Assembly: GCF_003867015.1 (NCBI RefSeq)
Contig: NZ_CP032548.1
Span: 2,485,001 to 2,549,000, forward strand
DNA from: Tenacibaculum singaporense
GTDB lineage: Bacteria; Bacteroidota; Bacteroidia; Flavobacteriales; Flavobacteriaceae
Direction of reading: 5' to 3'
Length of the DNA stretch: 64,000 nt
Below the pieces are notes generated by a model. That model was not told the origin of the DNA and did not search any database. It worked only from the letters and a program-made list of their open reading frames with translations. Each line of letters starts with the position of its first letter. Positions within the stretch are counted from its first letter, which is position 1. Positions 29,175-38,852 of the stretch are shown piece by piece. The translations under genes were made by a program, and so were the position numbers.

Positions 29175-29713
29175 TAATTTTTATTAATAATGAATCTTAC
29201 TTCAGTTCCGTCATTTTTTATTTTTTCTAACACTATTTCTGCTGAACTATTAAAATGTTCAAACGTTTTATTCATTAAACCTAATCCAAAATGATGCATC
29301 GCTCTACTAGATTTATACAATAATACAAGTGAATTTTCACTTTTCTCCTCCACAAGAAATGTTGGAAGTTCTGCATCTGGATATATCTTTTTTACTTCTA
29401 CATGAATATGATCTTCTATTGATGATAACATCTCTATAGGATCTTTATAAGTAGCTAAAAGCCCAGGATAACTATCTTCTAAAACTGAAAAAAAGTGCTC
29501 TGCATATACTAACAATAAATCATCTGTTGAAACACCTGTATTATTACTTAAGTTCTCTAGCAGCTGTAGCATTTCAGAAAACTTGTATGTACCAATAGCT
29601 GTATATACCCCACCAGAATCCAACTCTGATTGTTCTATAATTTTATCTACCATTTCAATACCAAATTTATCCTCTACTAAATCCAAGAACTCGGTAAAAA
29701 CAATCCCTTTCAT
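29174..29713 (-). CDS. H-NOX haem nitric-oxide-sensing protein
   Basis: 179 residues, the usual length of stand-alone bacterial H-NOX proteins. It starts with the family hallmark MKGIVFTEFLDLVEDKFG. The proximal haem ligand is most likely H104 (EDHIHVEVKKIYPDAELPTF), eight residues before the conserved Pro as in other members. The porphyrin-binding YxSxR motif is Y133-S135-R137 (YKSSR). H-NOX proteins bind NO (and in some anaerobes O2) through b-type haem and change the activity of a partner kinase or cyclase. It lies 3 bp after the lone receiver gene and overlaps the kinase start by one base. I do not see the distal-pocket Tyr of O2 binders, which favours NO, but this needs modelling. Confidence 0.9.
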   Translation of the reverse strand: MKGIVFTEFLDLVEDKFGIEMVDKIIEQSELDSGGVYTAIGTYKFSEMLQLLENLSNNTGVSTDDLLLVYAEHFFSVLEDSYPGLLATYKDPIEMLSSIEDHIHVEVKKIYPDAELPTFLVEEKSENSLVLLYKSSRAMHHFGLGLMNKTFEHFNSSAEIVLEKIKNDGTEVRFIINKN

Positions 29714-29716
29714 ATT

Positions 29717-30121
29717 TTATTTTTTAAATTCATTAAGACTCCAATACTCAATTATTGCTCCTATCTTTTTTTCATAATCTTGATACTTCAAAGGCTTCAA
29801 AACATATCCTGCTATTCCCAATCTGTAACACTCTGTAATATCTTTATTATTATCTGAAGTTGTTAGTACTATGGTAGGAATATGTTTTAATCTTTTATCA
29901 TCTTTTAGAATAGATAAAAACTCAATACCGTTAGTATCAGGCATATTCAAATCTAATAAAATTATATTTGGTAAATCTTTTTCCAATAAAGATAAAGCTT
30001 CTTTTCCATTGTTTACTTGTGTAATTGTAAAATTTTCTGAAACAGGTAAAATAGCTCTATTAAACTTTAACACCTCTATCTTATCATCCTCTATTAAGAG
30101 TATTTTTATTTTTTTATTCAA
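29717..30121 (-). CDS. Stand-alone receiver (CheY-like) protein
   Basis: 134 residues, one receiver domain only: acidic pocket E11-D12-D13, phospho-acceptor D57 (ILLDLNMPD), Thr/Thr in VLTTSDNN and Lys in YVLKPLK. The only usable start is TTG at 30121; an in-frame stop lies 12 bp upstream and no ATG occurs early in the domain. It is the first gene of the sensory operon, followed by H-NOX after 3 bp. It has no output domain, so it probably acts as a shuttle or phosphate sink in the HPt relay, or as a protein-protein regulator. Confidence 0.85.
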   Translation of the reverse strand: MNKKIKILLIEDDKIEVLKFNRAILPVSENFTITQVNNGKEALSLLEKDLPNIILLDLNMPDTNGIEFLSILKDDKRLKHIPTIVLTTSDNNKDITECYRLGIAGYVLKPLKYQDYEKKIGAIIEYWSLNEFKK

Positions 30122-30203
30122 AACCTTGGATTAAAAACTAACTTGATAAAAATAAATTAAATTTAAAGTTATAATTTTTTTCTTTGATAAAGAACTGTTT
30201 ATC

Positions 30204-30237
30204 TATAGATGAAATGCGTTTTACTATAGACGAATTG
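30204..30237 (-). promoter_or_regulatory. LytTR-type direct repeat, site D (before the sensory operon)
   Basis: Plus-strand CTATAGATGAAATG and CTATAGACGAATTG have their TATAGA cores at 30204 and 30225, exactly 21 bp apart. On the minus strand they read CATTTCATCTATAG and CAATTCGTCTATAG, resembling the CATTAATCTATAG of sites A-C. The repeat is 83 bp upstream of the receiver gene, suggesting autoregulation, and overlaps the -33 element of the divergent promoter. Confidence 0.5.
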
Positions 30238-30264
30238 ATTTTTTACTTTTTTCACCTACTTTTG
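30235..30264 (+). promoter_or_regulatory. Textbook flavobacterial promoter for the YchJ-like gene
   Basis: TTG (30235-30237), 19-nt spacer, TACTTTTG (30257-30264): matches TTG-N19-TAnnTTTG fully. The -33 element overlaps the distal half-site of LytTR-type site D, so binding there could affect this promoter too. Confidence 0.65.
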
Positions 30265-30282
30265 AAGCAAATATTCTAAATT

Positions 30283-30648
30283 ATGCAATGCCCTTGCAAT
30301 CCAAATAAAAAATATAGTGATTGTTGTCAAAAAGCACATCAAAACATTCATTCAGTTACCTCAGCTGAAGCTTTAATGCGTTCAAGATATAGCGCTTTTG
30401 TTTTGGCGAATATTGACTACCTACAAAAAAGTTACCACAGCAGTACTAGACCTTCTAAGCGAGAAAAGAAAGAAATTTTAGCTTGGACAAAAGCTGTTAA
30501 TTGGATAAAGCTAGAAGTGCTACACGCAACAGAAAATACCGTTGAATTTAAAGCCTTTTTTATGGAAAATGGAAGTATTGATGTGATTCACGAAAACTCT
30601 GTTTTTTGTAAAGAAAATGACCATTGGGTATATCTTGGTCAAAAATAA
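30283..30648 (+). CDS. YchJ-family SEC-C metal-binding protein
   Basis: 121 residues. The N-terminal SEC-C zinc motif is CPCNPNKKYSDCC (C3, C5, C14, C15), followed by the YchJ-family signature ALMRSRYSAFVLANIDYLQKS and an NTF2-like C-terminal half (VEFKAFFMENG). YchJ proteins have no settled function. The gene stands alone, diverges from the H-NOX operon and is followed by an inverted-repeat element that probably terminates it. Confidence 0.85.
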   Translation: MQCPCNPNKKYSDCCQKAHQNIHSVTSAEALMRSRYSAFVLANIDYLQKSYHSSTRPSKREKKEILAWTKAVNWIKLEVLHATENTVEFKAFFMENGSIDVIHENSVFCKENDHWVYLGQK

Positions 30649-30766
30649 GGCTGTCAAAAACAATGTCATTCCGAACGAGGTACGAGGAGGAATCTCTTAC
30701 AAATGAGTTACAAATATTCAAAAGATTTCTCCCTTAGGTCGAAATGACACCTTAGACAGCTTTATC
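30649..30766. repeat. MITE-like inverted-repeat element between YchJ-like and ilvA
   Basis: Outer arms GGCTGTC and GACAGCTTT enclose GTCATTCCGAACGAGG and TCGAAATGACA, with GAGGAATCTC and GAGAAATC-type inner arms. The same family of ends (GTCATTCCGAACG...TCGAAGTGACA) recurs at 47761-47867. It fills the gap between two convergent genes and can fold into a long hairpin. Confidence 0.6.
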
Positions 30767-30770
30767 TATT

Positions 30771-32036
30771 TTACACCAAGAACTCAAATAAATTGGGTTT
30801 ATCATTCAGGTATTCACCAAAAAAATTTCGTTGTTTCATTCGATGAATTAATGGTTGCAGGTCTTCTTTTTTCTCTAGTTCTATACCAACAACAGCAGAA
30901 CCATTTTCTCTATTGGTTTTTTTAGAGTATTCAAAAAAAGTAATATCGTCATTCTCTCCCAATACCTCAGCTACAAATTCTTTTAACGCCCCAGCACGTT
31001 GTGGAAAACGAACAATGAAATAATGTTTTAGTTTACTGTATAGTAATGCACGTTCTTTTATTTCGGCGGTACGAGTAATATCATTGTTACTCCCACTAAT
31101 AACACATACTACATTTTTACCTTTCAATTCTTCTTTGTAAAAATCAAGTGCACTTATAGTCAAAGCCCCAGCAGGCTCAACCACTATTGCTTCTTTGTTA
31201 TACATTTCTAAAATGGTCTGACACACTTTTCCTTCAGGAACAGTAATCATATCCGATAAATTTTCTTGGCAAATTTTATAGGTCAACGCTCCTACTTGCT
31301 GTACTGTTGCACCATCAACAAACTTATCTATGTTTTCTAATACAACATTTTTGTTTGCTTCTAACGACTTTTTCATGGAAGGTGCACCAGCTGGCTCTAC
31401 TCCTATAATCTTTGTTTTTGGAGACAATAACTTAAAAACACTTGATAAACCAGAAGCCAATCCACCACCTCCAACTGGTACAAAAACATAATCGACAGGA
31501 TACTTTGATTGTTCTATAATCTCTAACCCTACAGTAGCCTGTCCTTCAATAATTTTTTCATCATCAAACGGATGTACAAATGTTTTTTGCAAACTATCCG
31601 ATAAAAGTTTTGCTGCCTTATACGCGTCATCAAACGTATCTCCTATCAATCGAATATCTACAAAATCACCCCCAAACATTTTTACCTGTTCTACCTTTTG
31701 TTTTGGTGTTGGTACAGGCATATAAATAGTTCCGTAGATCTCTTTTTTTCTACAAGCTAAGGCAACTCCTTGGGCATGATTTCCTGCACTTGCACATACA
31801 ATTCCATTTGCCAGTTCTTCTTCCGTTAAAGAGCTTATTTTATTGTAAGCTCCTCTAATTTTATACGAACGAACTTGCTGTAAATCTTCTCTTTTTAAAA
31901 AGACGTTAGCGTCAAATTGTTGAGACAGGTTAAAGTTTTCTTGTAGTGGAGTAACTGCCACAACTTCTTGTAAAGTTGCGGCAGCTTGCTCTATATCTTC
32001 TAATTTAGGAAAATACGTTTCTTTTTGAACTTCCAT
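30771..32036 (-). CDS. ilvA: Threonine ammonia-lyase (threonine deaminase)
   Basis: 421 residues. PLP-binding Lys K59 in SYKIRGAYNK, substrate loop SAGNHAQGVA, phosphate-binding Gly loop PVGGGGLASG and SGSNND near 330. A C-terminal region of about 85 residues (HYFIVRFPQRAGALKEF) is a single ACT-like regulatory domain, shorter than the double domain of E. coli IlvA. It converts threonine to 2-oxobutanoate for isoleucine synthesis, and the ACT-like domain suggests allosteric control by Ile or Val. Last gene of the ilv operon, 4 bp after ilvC. Confidence 0.92.
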   Translation of the reverse strand: MEVQKETYFPKLEDIEQAAATLQEVVAVTPLQENFNLSQQFDANVFLKREDLQQVRSYKIRGAYNKISSLTEEELANGIVCASAGNHAQGVALACRKKEIYGTIYMPVPTPKQKVEQVKMFGGDFVDIRLIGDTFDDAYKAAKLLSDSLQKTFVHPFDDEKIIEGQATVGLEIIEQSKYPVDYVFVPVGGGGLASGLSSVFKLLSPKTKIIGVEPAGAPSMKKSLEANKNVVLENIDKFVDGATVQQVGALTYKICQENLSDMITVPEGKVCQTILEMYNKEAIVVEPAGALTISALDFYKEELKGKNVVCVISGSNNDITRTAEIKERALLYSKLKHYFIVRFPQRAGALKEFVAEVLGENDDITFFEYSKKTNRENGSAVVGIELEKKEDLQPLIHRMKQRNFFGEYLNDKPNLFEFLV

Positions 32037-32040
32037 ACGA

Positions 32041-33543
32041 TTATGCTAAAACGGGTTCTTCTTTGCTGACATTGGTTTTTATTACCTTCATAGCTGTCAT
32101 TGCTTCACGCAATTCTTCTCCTACTTTTTCAATAGGATGATTACGAATTGCTTTATTCACTTTAATTAACTCTAGATTATCTACTTCGTTGGTAGCACTA
32201 TACTCTTTTCCAATAACATCAGTATGTACAGATTTCATAAAATCAGTCAATAATGGTTTAGCTGCATGGTCAAATAAGTAACATCCATATTCAGCAGTAT
32301 CAGAAATAATACGGTTCATTTCAAACAACTTCTTACGTGCTACAGTATTGGCAATCAATGGCAACTCGTGTAACGATTCATAGTATGCCGATGCCGAAAT
32401 AATTCCTGATTTCACCATGGTTTCAAAAGCCAACTCAACTCCTGCTTTTACAAAAGCAACTAACAAAGTTCCTTTATCAAAGTAGGCTTGTTCTGTAATT
32501 TCTTCAGAAGTGGCAGCTGTTTTCTCAAATTGCGTTTCTCCAGTAGCTGCTCTCCATGTTAATAGGTTTACATCATCGTTCGCCCAATCTTCCATCATGG
32601 TTTTTGAAAAATGTCCTGACATGATATCATCCATGTGTTTATTAAACAACGGAGCTAATACTTCTTTTAATTCTTCGGAAAGTTGGTAAGCTTTAATTTT
32701 TGCAGGGTTTGATAAACGATCCATCATATTGGTAATTCCTCCATGCTTCAATGCCTCGGTAATCGTTTCCCATCCGTATTGAATTAATTTAGAAGCATAG
32801 GCAGGTTCAACACCTTCTTCAACCATTTTATTGAAAGACAAAATAGATCCCGTTTGCAACACTCCACATAAGATGGTTTGCTCTCCCATTAAGTCCGATT
32901 TTACCTCAGCAACAAATGACGATTCTAACACACCTGCTCTATGGCCTCCTGTAGCAAATGCATAAGCTTTTGCTTGTGCTAATCCTTTATTCTCAGGATC
33001 GTTTTCTGGATGCACTGCGATTAATGTTGGCACTCCAAACCCTCTCAAATATTCCTCTCTTACTTCTGTTCCAGGACACTTAGGTGCAACCATAATTACT
33101 GTTAAATCCTTACGTACTTGCATACCTTCTTCAACAATATTAAATCCGTGAGAATATGATAAAGTCGCTCCTGACTTCATTAATGGCATTACTGCATTTA
33201 CTACCTGTGTATGCTGTTTATCGGGTGTTAAATTACATACCAAATCGGCAGTAGGAATCAGTTCTTCATACGTTCCTACTTCAAAACCGTGCTCTGTTGC
33301 ATTTTTATAGGATTGACGTTGTTCTTTAATAGCAGCTTCTCGTAATGCATACGAAATATCTAACCCTGAATCACGCATATTTAATCCTTGATTCAATCCT
33401 TGTGCTCCACACCCAACAATTACCACTTTTTTACCTTCCAATGCTGCTGTTCTTTCTGAAAATTCTTCAGCATTCATGAATCTACATTTTCCTAACTGTT
33501 CTAGTTGTTCTCTTAGTGATAATTGGTTGAAATAATTTTCCAT
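32041..33543 (-). CDS. ilvC: Ketol-acid reductoisomerase, long (class II) form
   Basis: 500 residues. The N-terminal NADPH-binding domain has [21 protein letters not shown], and the catalytic domain is duplicated as in E. coli IlvC (about 491 residues), unlike the 330-residue class I enzymes. Metal and substrate residues are visible around [30 protein letters not shown] and the C-terminal [11 protein letters not shown]. It acts on acetolactate and acetohydroxybutyrate in Val/Leu/Ile synthesis. It lies between ilvN (24-bp gap) and ilvA (4 bp). Confidence 0.94.
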   Translation of the reverse strand: MENYFNQLSLREQLEQLGKCRFMNAEEFSERTAALEGKKVVIVGCGAQGLNQGLNMRDSGLDISYALREAAIKEQRQSYKNATEHGFEVGTYEELIPTADLVCNLTPDKQHTQVVNAVMPLMKSGATLSYSHGFNIVEEGMQVRKDLTVIMVAPKCPGTEVREEYLRGFGVPTLIAVHPENDPENKGLAQAKAYAFATGGHRAGVLESSFVAEVKSDLMGEQTILCGVLQTGSILSFNKMVEEGVEPAYASKLIQYGWETITEALKHGGITNMMDRLSNPAKIKAYQLSEELKEVLAPLFNKHMDDIMSGHFSKTMMEDWANDDVNLLTWRAATGETQFEKTAATSEEITEQAYFDKGTLLVAFVKAGVELAFETMVKSGIISASAYYESLHELPLIANTVARKKLFEMNRIISDTAEYGCYLFDHAAKPLLTDFMKSVHTDVIGKEYSATNEVDNLELIKVNKAIRNHPIEKVGEELREAMTAMKVIKTNVSKEEPVLA

Positions 33544-33567
33544 TTCTATTCTATTTGTGTTGTTTGT

Positions 33568-34095
33568 TTATGCTTTTATTAATTGTAATAATTTTGATAC
33601 TGGCATTTCATCTTTCGTAATAGCTATTCTACCAGATCGAACAAATTGCATGATACCATGCTTATCTAAAATGTGATATAGTTCTTCGACTTCTTCTTTG
33701 GTTCCTGATTTTTCAAGAACAAAAAAGTTTTTGTTTATATTAATTACCCTTGATTTACTTTGGTTGATGATGGTTTGAATTTCATCATTTTGAATCAACA
33801 AGTCTGTACTTAGTTTAAATAAGCATGACTCTTGGTAAACCGTTGCTTCATCCGTATGGTAAAAAGCTTTGATTACCTCTACTTGCTTTTCAATCTGACC
33901 AATGATCTTTTTAACTTGTTCCTCGGTAACCTTTACTAAAAGTGTAAATCTAGACACACTTTTAATCTCCGATTTTGATACATTAACGCTTTCTATATTT
34001 AAGTGTCTTCGTAGGAATATTGCTGATATTCTATTTAACAATCCAACATTGTTTTCTGTATAAATTGAAATTGTATAGGTGTTTTTCGTACTCAT
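33568..34095 (-). CDS. ilvN: Acetolactate synthase regulatory subunit
   Basis: 175 residues. An N-terminal ACT domain (residues 5-80: YTISIYTENNVGLLNRISAI, the valine-binding region) is followed by the C-terminal small-subunit domain ending VRSGRIAITK. Length is normal for IlvN/IlvH. It activates and gives valine feedback to IlvB, whose gene ends 5 bp upstream. Confidence 0.93.
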   Translation of the reverse strand: MSTKNTYTISIYTENNVGLLNRISAIFLRRHLNIESVNVSKSEIKSVSRFTLLVKVTEEQVKKIIGQIEKQVEVIKAFYHTDEATVYQESCLFKLSTDLLIQNDEIQTIINQSKSRVININKNFFVLEKSGTKEEVEELYHILDKHGIMQFVRSGRIAITKDEMPVSKLLQLIKA

Positions 34096-34100
34096 ATTTT

Positions 34101-35834
34101 TTATTTTAATCGAACATCAGATACTGATGCTCCAGTTGGAATCATTGGAAATACATTGTCTTCCTTTTCTACACAAACCTCAAGAAAATAGGCTTCTTTA
34201 GACTGCATCATTTCTTGGACAGCATTCGCCAAATCTTCTCTTTTGGTCACTCTGTTAGCTTCCATATGATACCCTTTAGCAATTGCTATAAAATCAGGAT
34301 TTGTCATTACTGTAGAAGCATATCTCTTGTCAAAAAATAACTGTTGCCACTGGCGTACCATTCCTAAAAACTCATTGTTAAGCACTACAATTTTTACCGC
34401 TGCTTTGGTTTGTAAAATAGTTCCAAGTTCTTGGATGGTCATTTGGTAACCTCCGTCACCAATCACAGCTACTACTTCTCGCTCTGGTGCTCCCATTTTT
34501 GCTCCAATTGCCGCAGGTAAAGCAAAACCCATAGTTCCTAATCCACCTGATGTAATATTACTTTTCGTTTGATTAAATTCTGCATAACGACTTGCTATCA
34601 TTTGATGTTGACCAACATCAGTAACTACAATGGCTTTTCCTTCAGAGGCTTCATTTATCTGCTTAATAACCTCTCCCATTGTTAACCCTTCTTTCGTTGG
34701 AAACAAATCATTTTTTATCACATTATCAAACTCTACAGCATCAAGGTTTCTAAATTCTTGCAACCATTCTTTGTGTGAATTTGCTTTTAAGAAAGGAAGT
34801 GCTACCGTTAAGGTTTCTTTTACATTTCCTAAAACAGCTACATCTGTCTTTACATTTTTGTCAACTTCAGCAGGGTCAATTTCAAAATGCACCACTTTAG
34901 CTTGTTTCGCATAACGGCTTAAATCCCCAGTAACACGATCGTCAAAACGCATCCCAATAGCTATTAATACATCACATTCGTTGGTCAATTTATTTGGACT
35001 GTAATTACCATGCATTCCTACCATTCCAACATGTAAAGGGTGTTTGGTTGGTAAAGCCGATAAGCCTAACAACGTACTTGCCGATGGAATTCCAGCTTTC
35101 TCTATAAAAGCTTTAAATTCTTCTTCTGCTTCTCCTAGTATTACTCCTTGCCCCCAAACTACAAATGGTCTTTCCGCATTGTTAATCAACTCAACAGCTG
35201 CTTCAATACTTTGCATACTCATATTCGGAACAGGTTGATAACTACGTACTGATGTACACTTTTTATATTCAAAATCAAACTCTTCAAACTGCGCATTTTT
35301 AGTAATATCAACCAAAACTGGCCCTGGTCTTCCTGAGCGGGCGATGTAAAATGCTTTCGCCATTACTTCGGGGATCTCATTTGCTTTAGTTATCTGATAA
35401 TTCCACTTTGTTACTGGAGTTGAAATACCTACGATATCTGTTTCTTGAAAAGCATCAGATCCTAATAAGTGTGCTCCTACTTGTCCTGTAATACATACCA
35501 TTGGCGTAGAATCTATCTGCGCATCGGCAATACCAGTAATTAAGTTCGTTGCACCTGGACCCGATGTTGCCATGGCTACACCAACCTTACCAGTAGCTCT
35601 CGCATAACCTTGTGCCGCATGAGTAGCCCCTTGCTCGTGACGAGTTAATACATGGTGTAGTTTATCTTGATATTTATACAGCTCATCATATACAGGCATA
35701 ATAGCTCCTCCTGGATACCCATATAATAAATCGACTCCTTCTGCTAATAAACATTTTACTACAGCTTCTGCACCTGTAATAGTTACACTCTCTGTTGTTT
35801 CTAATTCCGTTTGTTGTTTCGTTTTTGTTTCCAT
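34101..35834 (-). CDS. ilvB: Acetolactate synthase catalytic subunit
   Basis: 577 residues. ThDP-dependent fold: activating Glu in LTRHEQGATHAAQGYARATG, FAD/CoA-fold centre, and the C-terminal ThDP-Mg motif VIGDGGYQMTIQELGT with VVLNNEFLGMVRQWQ. It makes acetolactate from pyruvate and acetohydroxybutyrate from pyruvate plus 2-oxobutanoate. It follows ilvD after a 166-bp gap (35835-36000). That gap holds no gene, only AT-rich sequence with short GCTTTTAG-type direct repeats and the 3' element described at 35983. Confidence 0.95.
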   Translation of the reverse strand: METKTKQQTELETTESVTITGAEAVVKCLLAEGVDLLYGYPGGAIMPVYDELYKYQDKLHHVLTRHEQGATHAAQGYARATGKVGVAMATSGPGATNLITGIADAQIDSTPMVCITGQVGAHLLGSDAFQETDIVGISTPVTKWNYQITKANEIPEVMAKAFYIARSGRPGPVLVDITKNAQFEEFDFEYKKCTSVRSYQPVPNMSMQSIEAAVELINNAERPFVVWGQGVILGEAEEEFKAFIEKAGIPSASTLLGLSALPTKHPLHVGMVGMHGNYSPNKLTNECDVLIAIGMRFDDRVTGDLSRYAKQAKVVHFEIDPAEVDKNVKTDVAVLGNVKETLTVALPFLKANSHKEWLQEFRNLDAVEFDNVIKNDLFPTKEGLTMGEVIKQINEASEGKAIVVTDVGQHQMIASRYAEFNQTKSNITSGGLGTMGFALPAAIGAKMGAPEREVVAVIGDGGYQMTIQELGTILQTKAAVKIVVLNNEFLGMVRQWQQLFFDKRYASTVMTNPDFIAIAKGYHMEANRVTKREDLANAVQEMMQSKEAYFLEVCVEKEDNVFPMIPTGASVSDVRLK

Positions 35835-35982
35835 AAACTCAGCTTTATGCTTTTAGCTTTTAGCTATATGCTTAGTTATTTTATTAAATTTTTAACGCTA
35901 CTACATGTAGTCTTGAATCTTAATTCTCTTGTCTTTATCTAAAAATCAAACACCTTTAGGCAAGCCTCAAGAAATTTATCTT

Positions 35983-36004
35983 CTGGCTATCGCCCTGCGA
36001 TTAA
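35983..36004. repeat. Short 3'-end repeat overlapping the ilvD stop codon
   Basis: GGCTATCGCCCTGCGATTAAAA. A 22-nt near-identical copy (one mismatch) overlaps the stop codon of the nitronate monooxygenase gene at 61717-61738. It contains the inverted repeat ATCGC-CCT-GCGAT. Confidence 0.6.
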
Positions 36005-37677
36005 AATTCGTCGGTTACACATCCGTTAGATGCTGATGCTACTGTTCTTGCATATTTATATAGCACTCCTCTTTTCACTTTTAAAGGTGGAGCAGTCCAT
36101 TCTTGTTTTCTTTTAGTTAATTCTTCTTCCGAAACTTCTAGATTGATCGTATTCGTTTCTGCATTGATGGTTATAGTATCTCCATCTTTTACTAAAGCGA
36201 TTACTCCTCCTTCTTGTGCTTCTGGTGTGATATGCCCTACTACAAATCCGTGAGTTCCTCCAGAGAAACGACCATCTGTAATTAGAGCAACATCTTTACC
36301 TAACCCTGCTCCCATAATAGCAGCTGTTGGCTTTAGCATTTCTGGCATTCCTGGTCCTCCTTTAGGTCCTTCATAACGAATTACGACCACATCTCCTTTT
36401 GCTACTTTTCCGTCTCGTATTCCATCATTTGCCTCATATTCCCCTTCAAAAACTTTTGCTTTTCCTGAAAAATACAATCCTTCCTTTCCTGTTATTTTCG
36501 CCACGGAACCTTCCTTAGCTAAGTTTCCGTAGAGCATTCGTAAATGACCTGTAGCTTTGATAGGTTGTTCTGTTGGTTTAATTACTTCCTGTCCTTCCGT
36601 TAAACTTGTAACTGTTGCTAAATTTTCTGCTAAAGTTTTTCCTGTTACGGTTAAACAATCTCCATGTAACAACCCTTCTTCTAGTAAGTATTTTAAAACT
36701 GCTGGTGTGCCTCCTACTTTGTGTACATCCTCCATTAAGTATTTTCCACTAGGCTTTAAATCGGCTAAGAATGGTGTTTCATCAGAAATACGTTGAAAAT
36801 CTTCTAAGGTAAATTGCACATCTGCAGCTTTTGCTATGGCTAAAAAATGTAATACTGCATTGGTAGAACCTCCCATAACCGTTACCAATCGTACTGCATT
36901 TTCCAACGATTTTTTGGTAACGATATCTGATGGTTTGATATCTTTTTCTAGTAATACGCGTAATGCTTCTCCTGCATTGACACACTCTTGCTCTTTATCA
37001 TTACTAATCGCAGGATTGGATGAGTTATAAGGCAAACTCATACCCAAAGCTTCAATTGCTGAAGCCATCGTATTTGCAGTGTACATTCCTCCACAAGCTC
37101 CTGCCCCTGGGCATGCTTTCTCAATCACATTTTGATATTCTTTTTGAGTAATAGTTCCCGCAACTTTCTCTCCCCATGCTTCAAAAGCTGATACTACATC
37201 TAACTTTTTTCCTTCATGGCATCCTGATGCAATAGTTCCTCCATATACTAAAACTGAAGGTCGATTTAAGCGTAGCATTGCCATTAAGGCTCCTGGCATG
37301 TTCTTATCACACCCTACTACAGTTACCAATCCGTCATATGACATCGCTTGCACTACCGTTTCCATAGAGTCAGCAATGACATCGCGAGAAGGTAACGAAT
37401 AGCGCATTCCTGGAGTTCCCATAGAGATTCCATCAGAAACACCAATGGTATTAAATATCAATCCTACTAAATCGGCATTTTCGGTTCCTTCTTTCACCAA
37501 TTTTGCTAAATCGTTTAGGTGCATATTACACGGATTTCCTTCGTACCCCGTACTTGCAATTCCTACCAAGGGTTTTTCTAAGTCTGATTTCGACAAACCT
37601 ATAGCATGCAACATAGCTTGTGCTGCTGGTTGCGTATCGTCTTGCGTTACTTGTTTACTAAATTTGTTTAGTTCCAT
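36001..37677 (-). CDS. ilvD: Dihydroxy-acid dehydratase
   Basis: 558 residues, typical IlvD length. Fe-S ligand cysteines are visible in EGNPCNMH (C49), VGCDKNMPG (C122) and [17 protein letters not shown] (second Cys of the pair, about C195). The conserved C-terminal loop is [18 protein letters not shown]. It dehydrates dihydroxy-isovalerate and dihydroxy-methylvalerate. It starts 1 bp after the ilvE stop. The stop codon lies within a short repeat shared with another gene far away in the window. Confidence 0.95.
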   Translation of the reverse strand: MELNKFSKQVTQDDTQPAAQAMLHAIGLSKSDLEKPLVGIASTGYEGNPCNMHLNDLAKLVKEGTENADLVGLIFNTIGVSDGISMGTPGMRYSLPSRDVIADSMETVVQAMSYDGLVTVVGCDKNMPGALMAMLRLNRPSVLVYGGTIASGCHEGKKLDVVSAFEAWGEKVAGTITQKEYQNVIEKACPGAGACGGMYTANTMASAIEALGMSLPYNSSNPAISNDKEQECVNAGEALRVLLEKDIKPSDIVTKKSLENAVRLVTVMGGSTNAVLHFLAIAKAADVQFTLEDFQRISDETPFLADLKPSGKYLMEDVHKVGGTPAVLKYLLEEGLLHGDCLTVTGKTLAENLATVTSLTEGQEVIKPTEQPIKATGHLRMLYGNLAKEGSVAKITGKEGLYFSGKAKVFEGEYEANDGIRDGKVAKGDVVVIRYEGPKGGPGMPEMLKPTAAIMGAGLGKDVALITDGRFSGGTHGFVVGHITPEAQEGGVIALVKDGDTITINAETNTINLEVSEEELTKRKQEWTAPPLKVKRGVLYKYARTVASASNGCVTDEF

Positions 37678-37678
37678 G

Positions 37679-38566
37679 TTAACTTGCTTTGCGTTTTTGA
37701 CGTAAGCCTAATACTTCGTCTTTATATATTTTCATTAGTTTTTGTCCATATGTTTTTTCCCATGCTAATGGAAATTGATAATTGTCTAGAGATTGTAACC
37801 CTACTACTTCAGCTGCTGTTCCTGTGAAAAAGCAAGCATCTGCATTTTTTAATTCTTCTAGCGTAAAGTGCTTTTCTTCAACAGAAATTCCTTCTTCTTT
37901 ACACAAATCGATAACCGTAGCACGGGTAATTCCTGCCATGATATAACCTCTTGGAGGCGTGTATAACTTCCCATCTTTCTGCATAAAAACATTTGCTCCA
38001 GAACATTCAGCAACATTGCCATTCATATCTAATAACAATGCTTCATCATAACCGTTATTTTTTGCTTCGTTAGTTGATAATATTGAATTCGTATAGTGCC
38101 CTGTTACTTTTGCTTCTACAAAACATGACTTCGGATTCGGACGCTGAAACGATGATGTTTTTACTTTAAGTAATTTATCTCCCATGTACTTGCCCCACTC
38201 CCAACATTGTATTACTAAATTCGTCTCTTTAGAAGTTAACAAACTCATATCTGATCCTGTAGTGACTAACGGACGGATGTAAGCATCTTTTAAACCATTA
38301 CGCTCTAACAATTCGTAAGTAATTTGCGTTAGTTGTTCTTCAGAATAATCCAATTGAATATTCATGACTTCTGCTCCATACTTAAGCCTTTTATAATGCT
38401 CATATGACTTAAAAATTTTAGTTCCTTCGCTGGTATTGTATGCTCTTATACCTTCGAAAACCCCATTTCCATAGTGTAAACTTTGGCTATACAAGTTAGC
38501 TCTTGCGTCTACGGCTTTGATAAACTCTCCGTTATAATAGATTACTGTTTCTTCGTTGTAATACAT
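37679..38566 (-). CDS. ilvE: Branched-chain amino acid aminotransferase
   Basis: 295 residues, fold-type IV PLP enzyme. Landmarks: [33 protein letters not shown] at the N-terminus, the PLP-Lys in VEAKVTGHY, the [11 protein letters not shown] signature and the [11 protein letters not shown] loop. It transfers the amino group in the last step of Ile, Val and Leu synthesis. First structural gene of the ilv operon, 150 bp downstream of the second attenuator terminator. Confidence 0.93.
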   Translation of the reverse strand: MYYNEETVIYYNGEFIKAVDARANLYSQSLHYGNGVFEGIRAYNTSEGTKIFKSYEHYKRLKYGAEVMNIQLDYSEEQLTQITYELLERNGLKDAYIRPLVTTGSDMSLLTSKETNLVIQCWEWGKYMGDKLLKVKTSSFQRPNPKSCFVEAKVTGHYTNSILSTNEAKNNGYDEALLLDMNGNVAECSGANVFMQKDGKLYTPPRGYIMAGITRATVIDLCKEEGISVEEKHFTLEELKNADACFFTGTAAEVVGLQSLDNYQFPLAWEKTYGQKLMKIYKDEVLGLRQKRKAS

Positions 38567-38716
38567 TTTTCAGTTGTTTTGCTGTTCAAAATTATTTTTC
38601 GGTTTTTATTCTATTTTTTGTTTTTCAATGCTTTAATGATTTCTAATTCATTTAAAAAAAACATAATTAGCTAAAAATCAATACATTAATCTTTTAACCT
38701 TATGATATTCACGGAA

Positions 38717-38752
38717 TAAAAAAAGCCTGCATCTAGAGTTAGATACAGGCTT
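38717..38752 (-). terminator. Second ilv attenuator terminator
   Basis: Stem AAGCCTGTATCT / AGATGCAGGCTT (minus strand, 12 bp with one G-U) and loop AACTCT, followed by a run of seven T. It lies 24 bp after the stop of the second Ile/Val leader peptide and 150 bp before ilvE. Confidence 0.85.
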
Positions 38753-38776
38753 CCTTATAGGCAAAAATTATCTGTA

Positions 38777-38839
38777 TCAACTCGGTGGAGAGCTAATAAT
38801 GACAATAATAATTACCACGATGTTAAAAAATTGATTCAT
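38777..38839 (-). CDS. Second ilv operon leader peptide
   Basis: 20-residue ORF starting ATG at 38839, beginning MNQFFN and then the run IVVIIIVII (six Ile and three Val codons in nine), ending SSPPS and TGA. It is directly followed by an intrinsic terminator, the standard layout of a ribosome-mediated attenuator for branched-chain amino acids. When charged tRNA-Ile or tRNA-Val is scarce, the ribosome should stall in the run and favour read-through. Located between the first attenuator terminator and the second. Confidence 0.8.
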   Translation of the reverse strand: MNQFFNIVVIIIVIISSPPS

Positions 38840-38852
38840 GTTTTTTGCAACT

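Noticed and set aside
35835..36000. Leader peptide or promoter in the ilvD-ilvB gap
   Set aside because: No short ORF rich in Ile/Val/Leu codons and no TAnnTTTG with -33 element was found; only short GCTTTTAG-type repeats.
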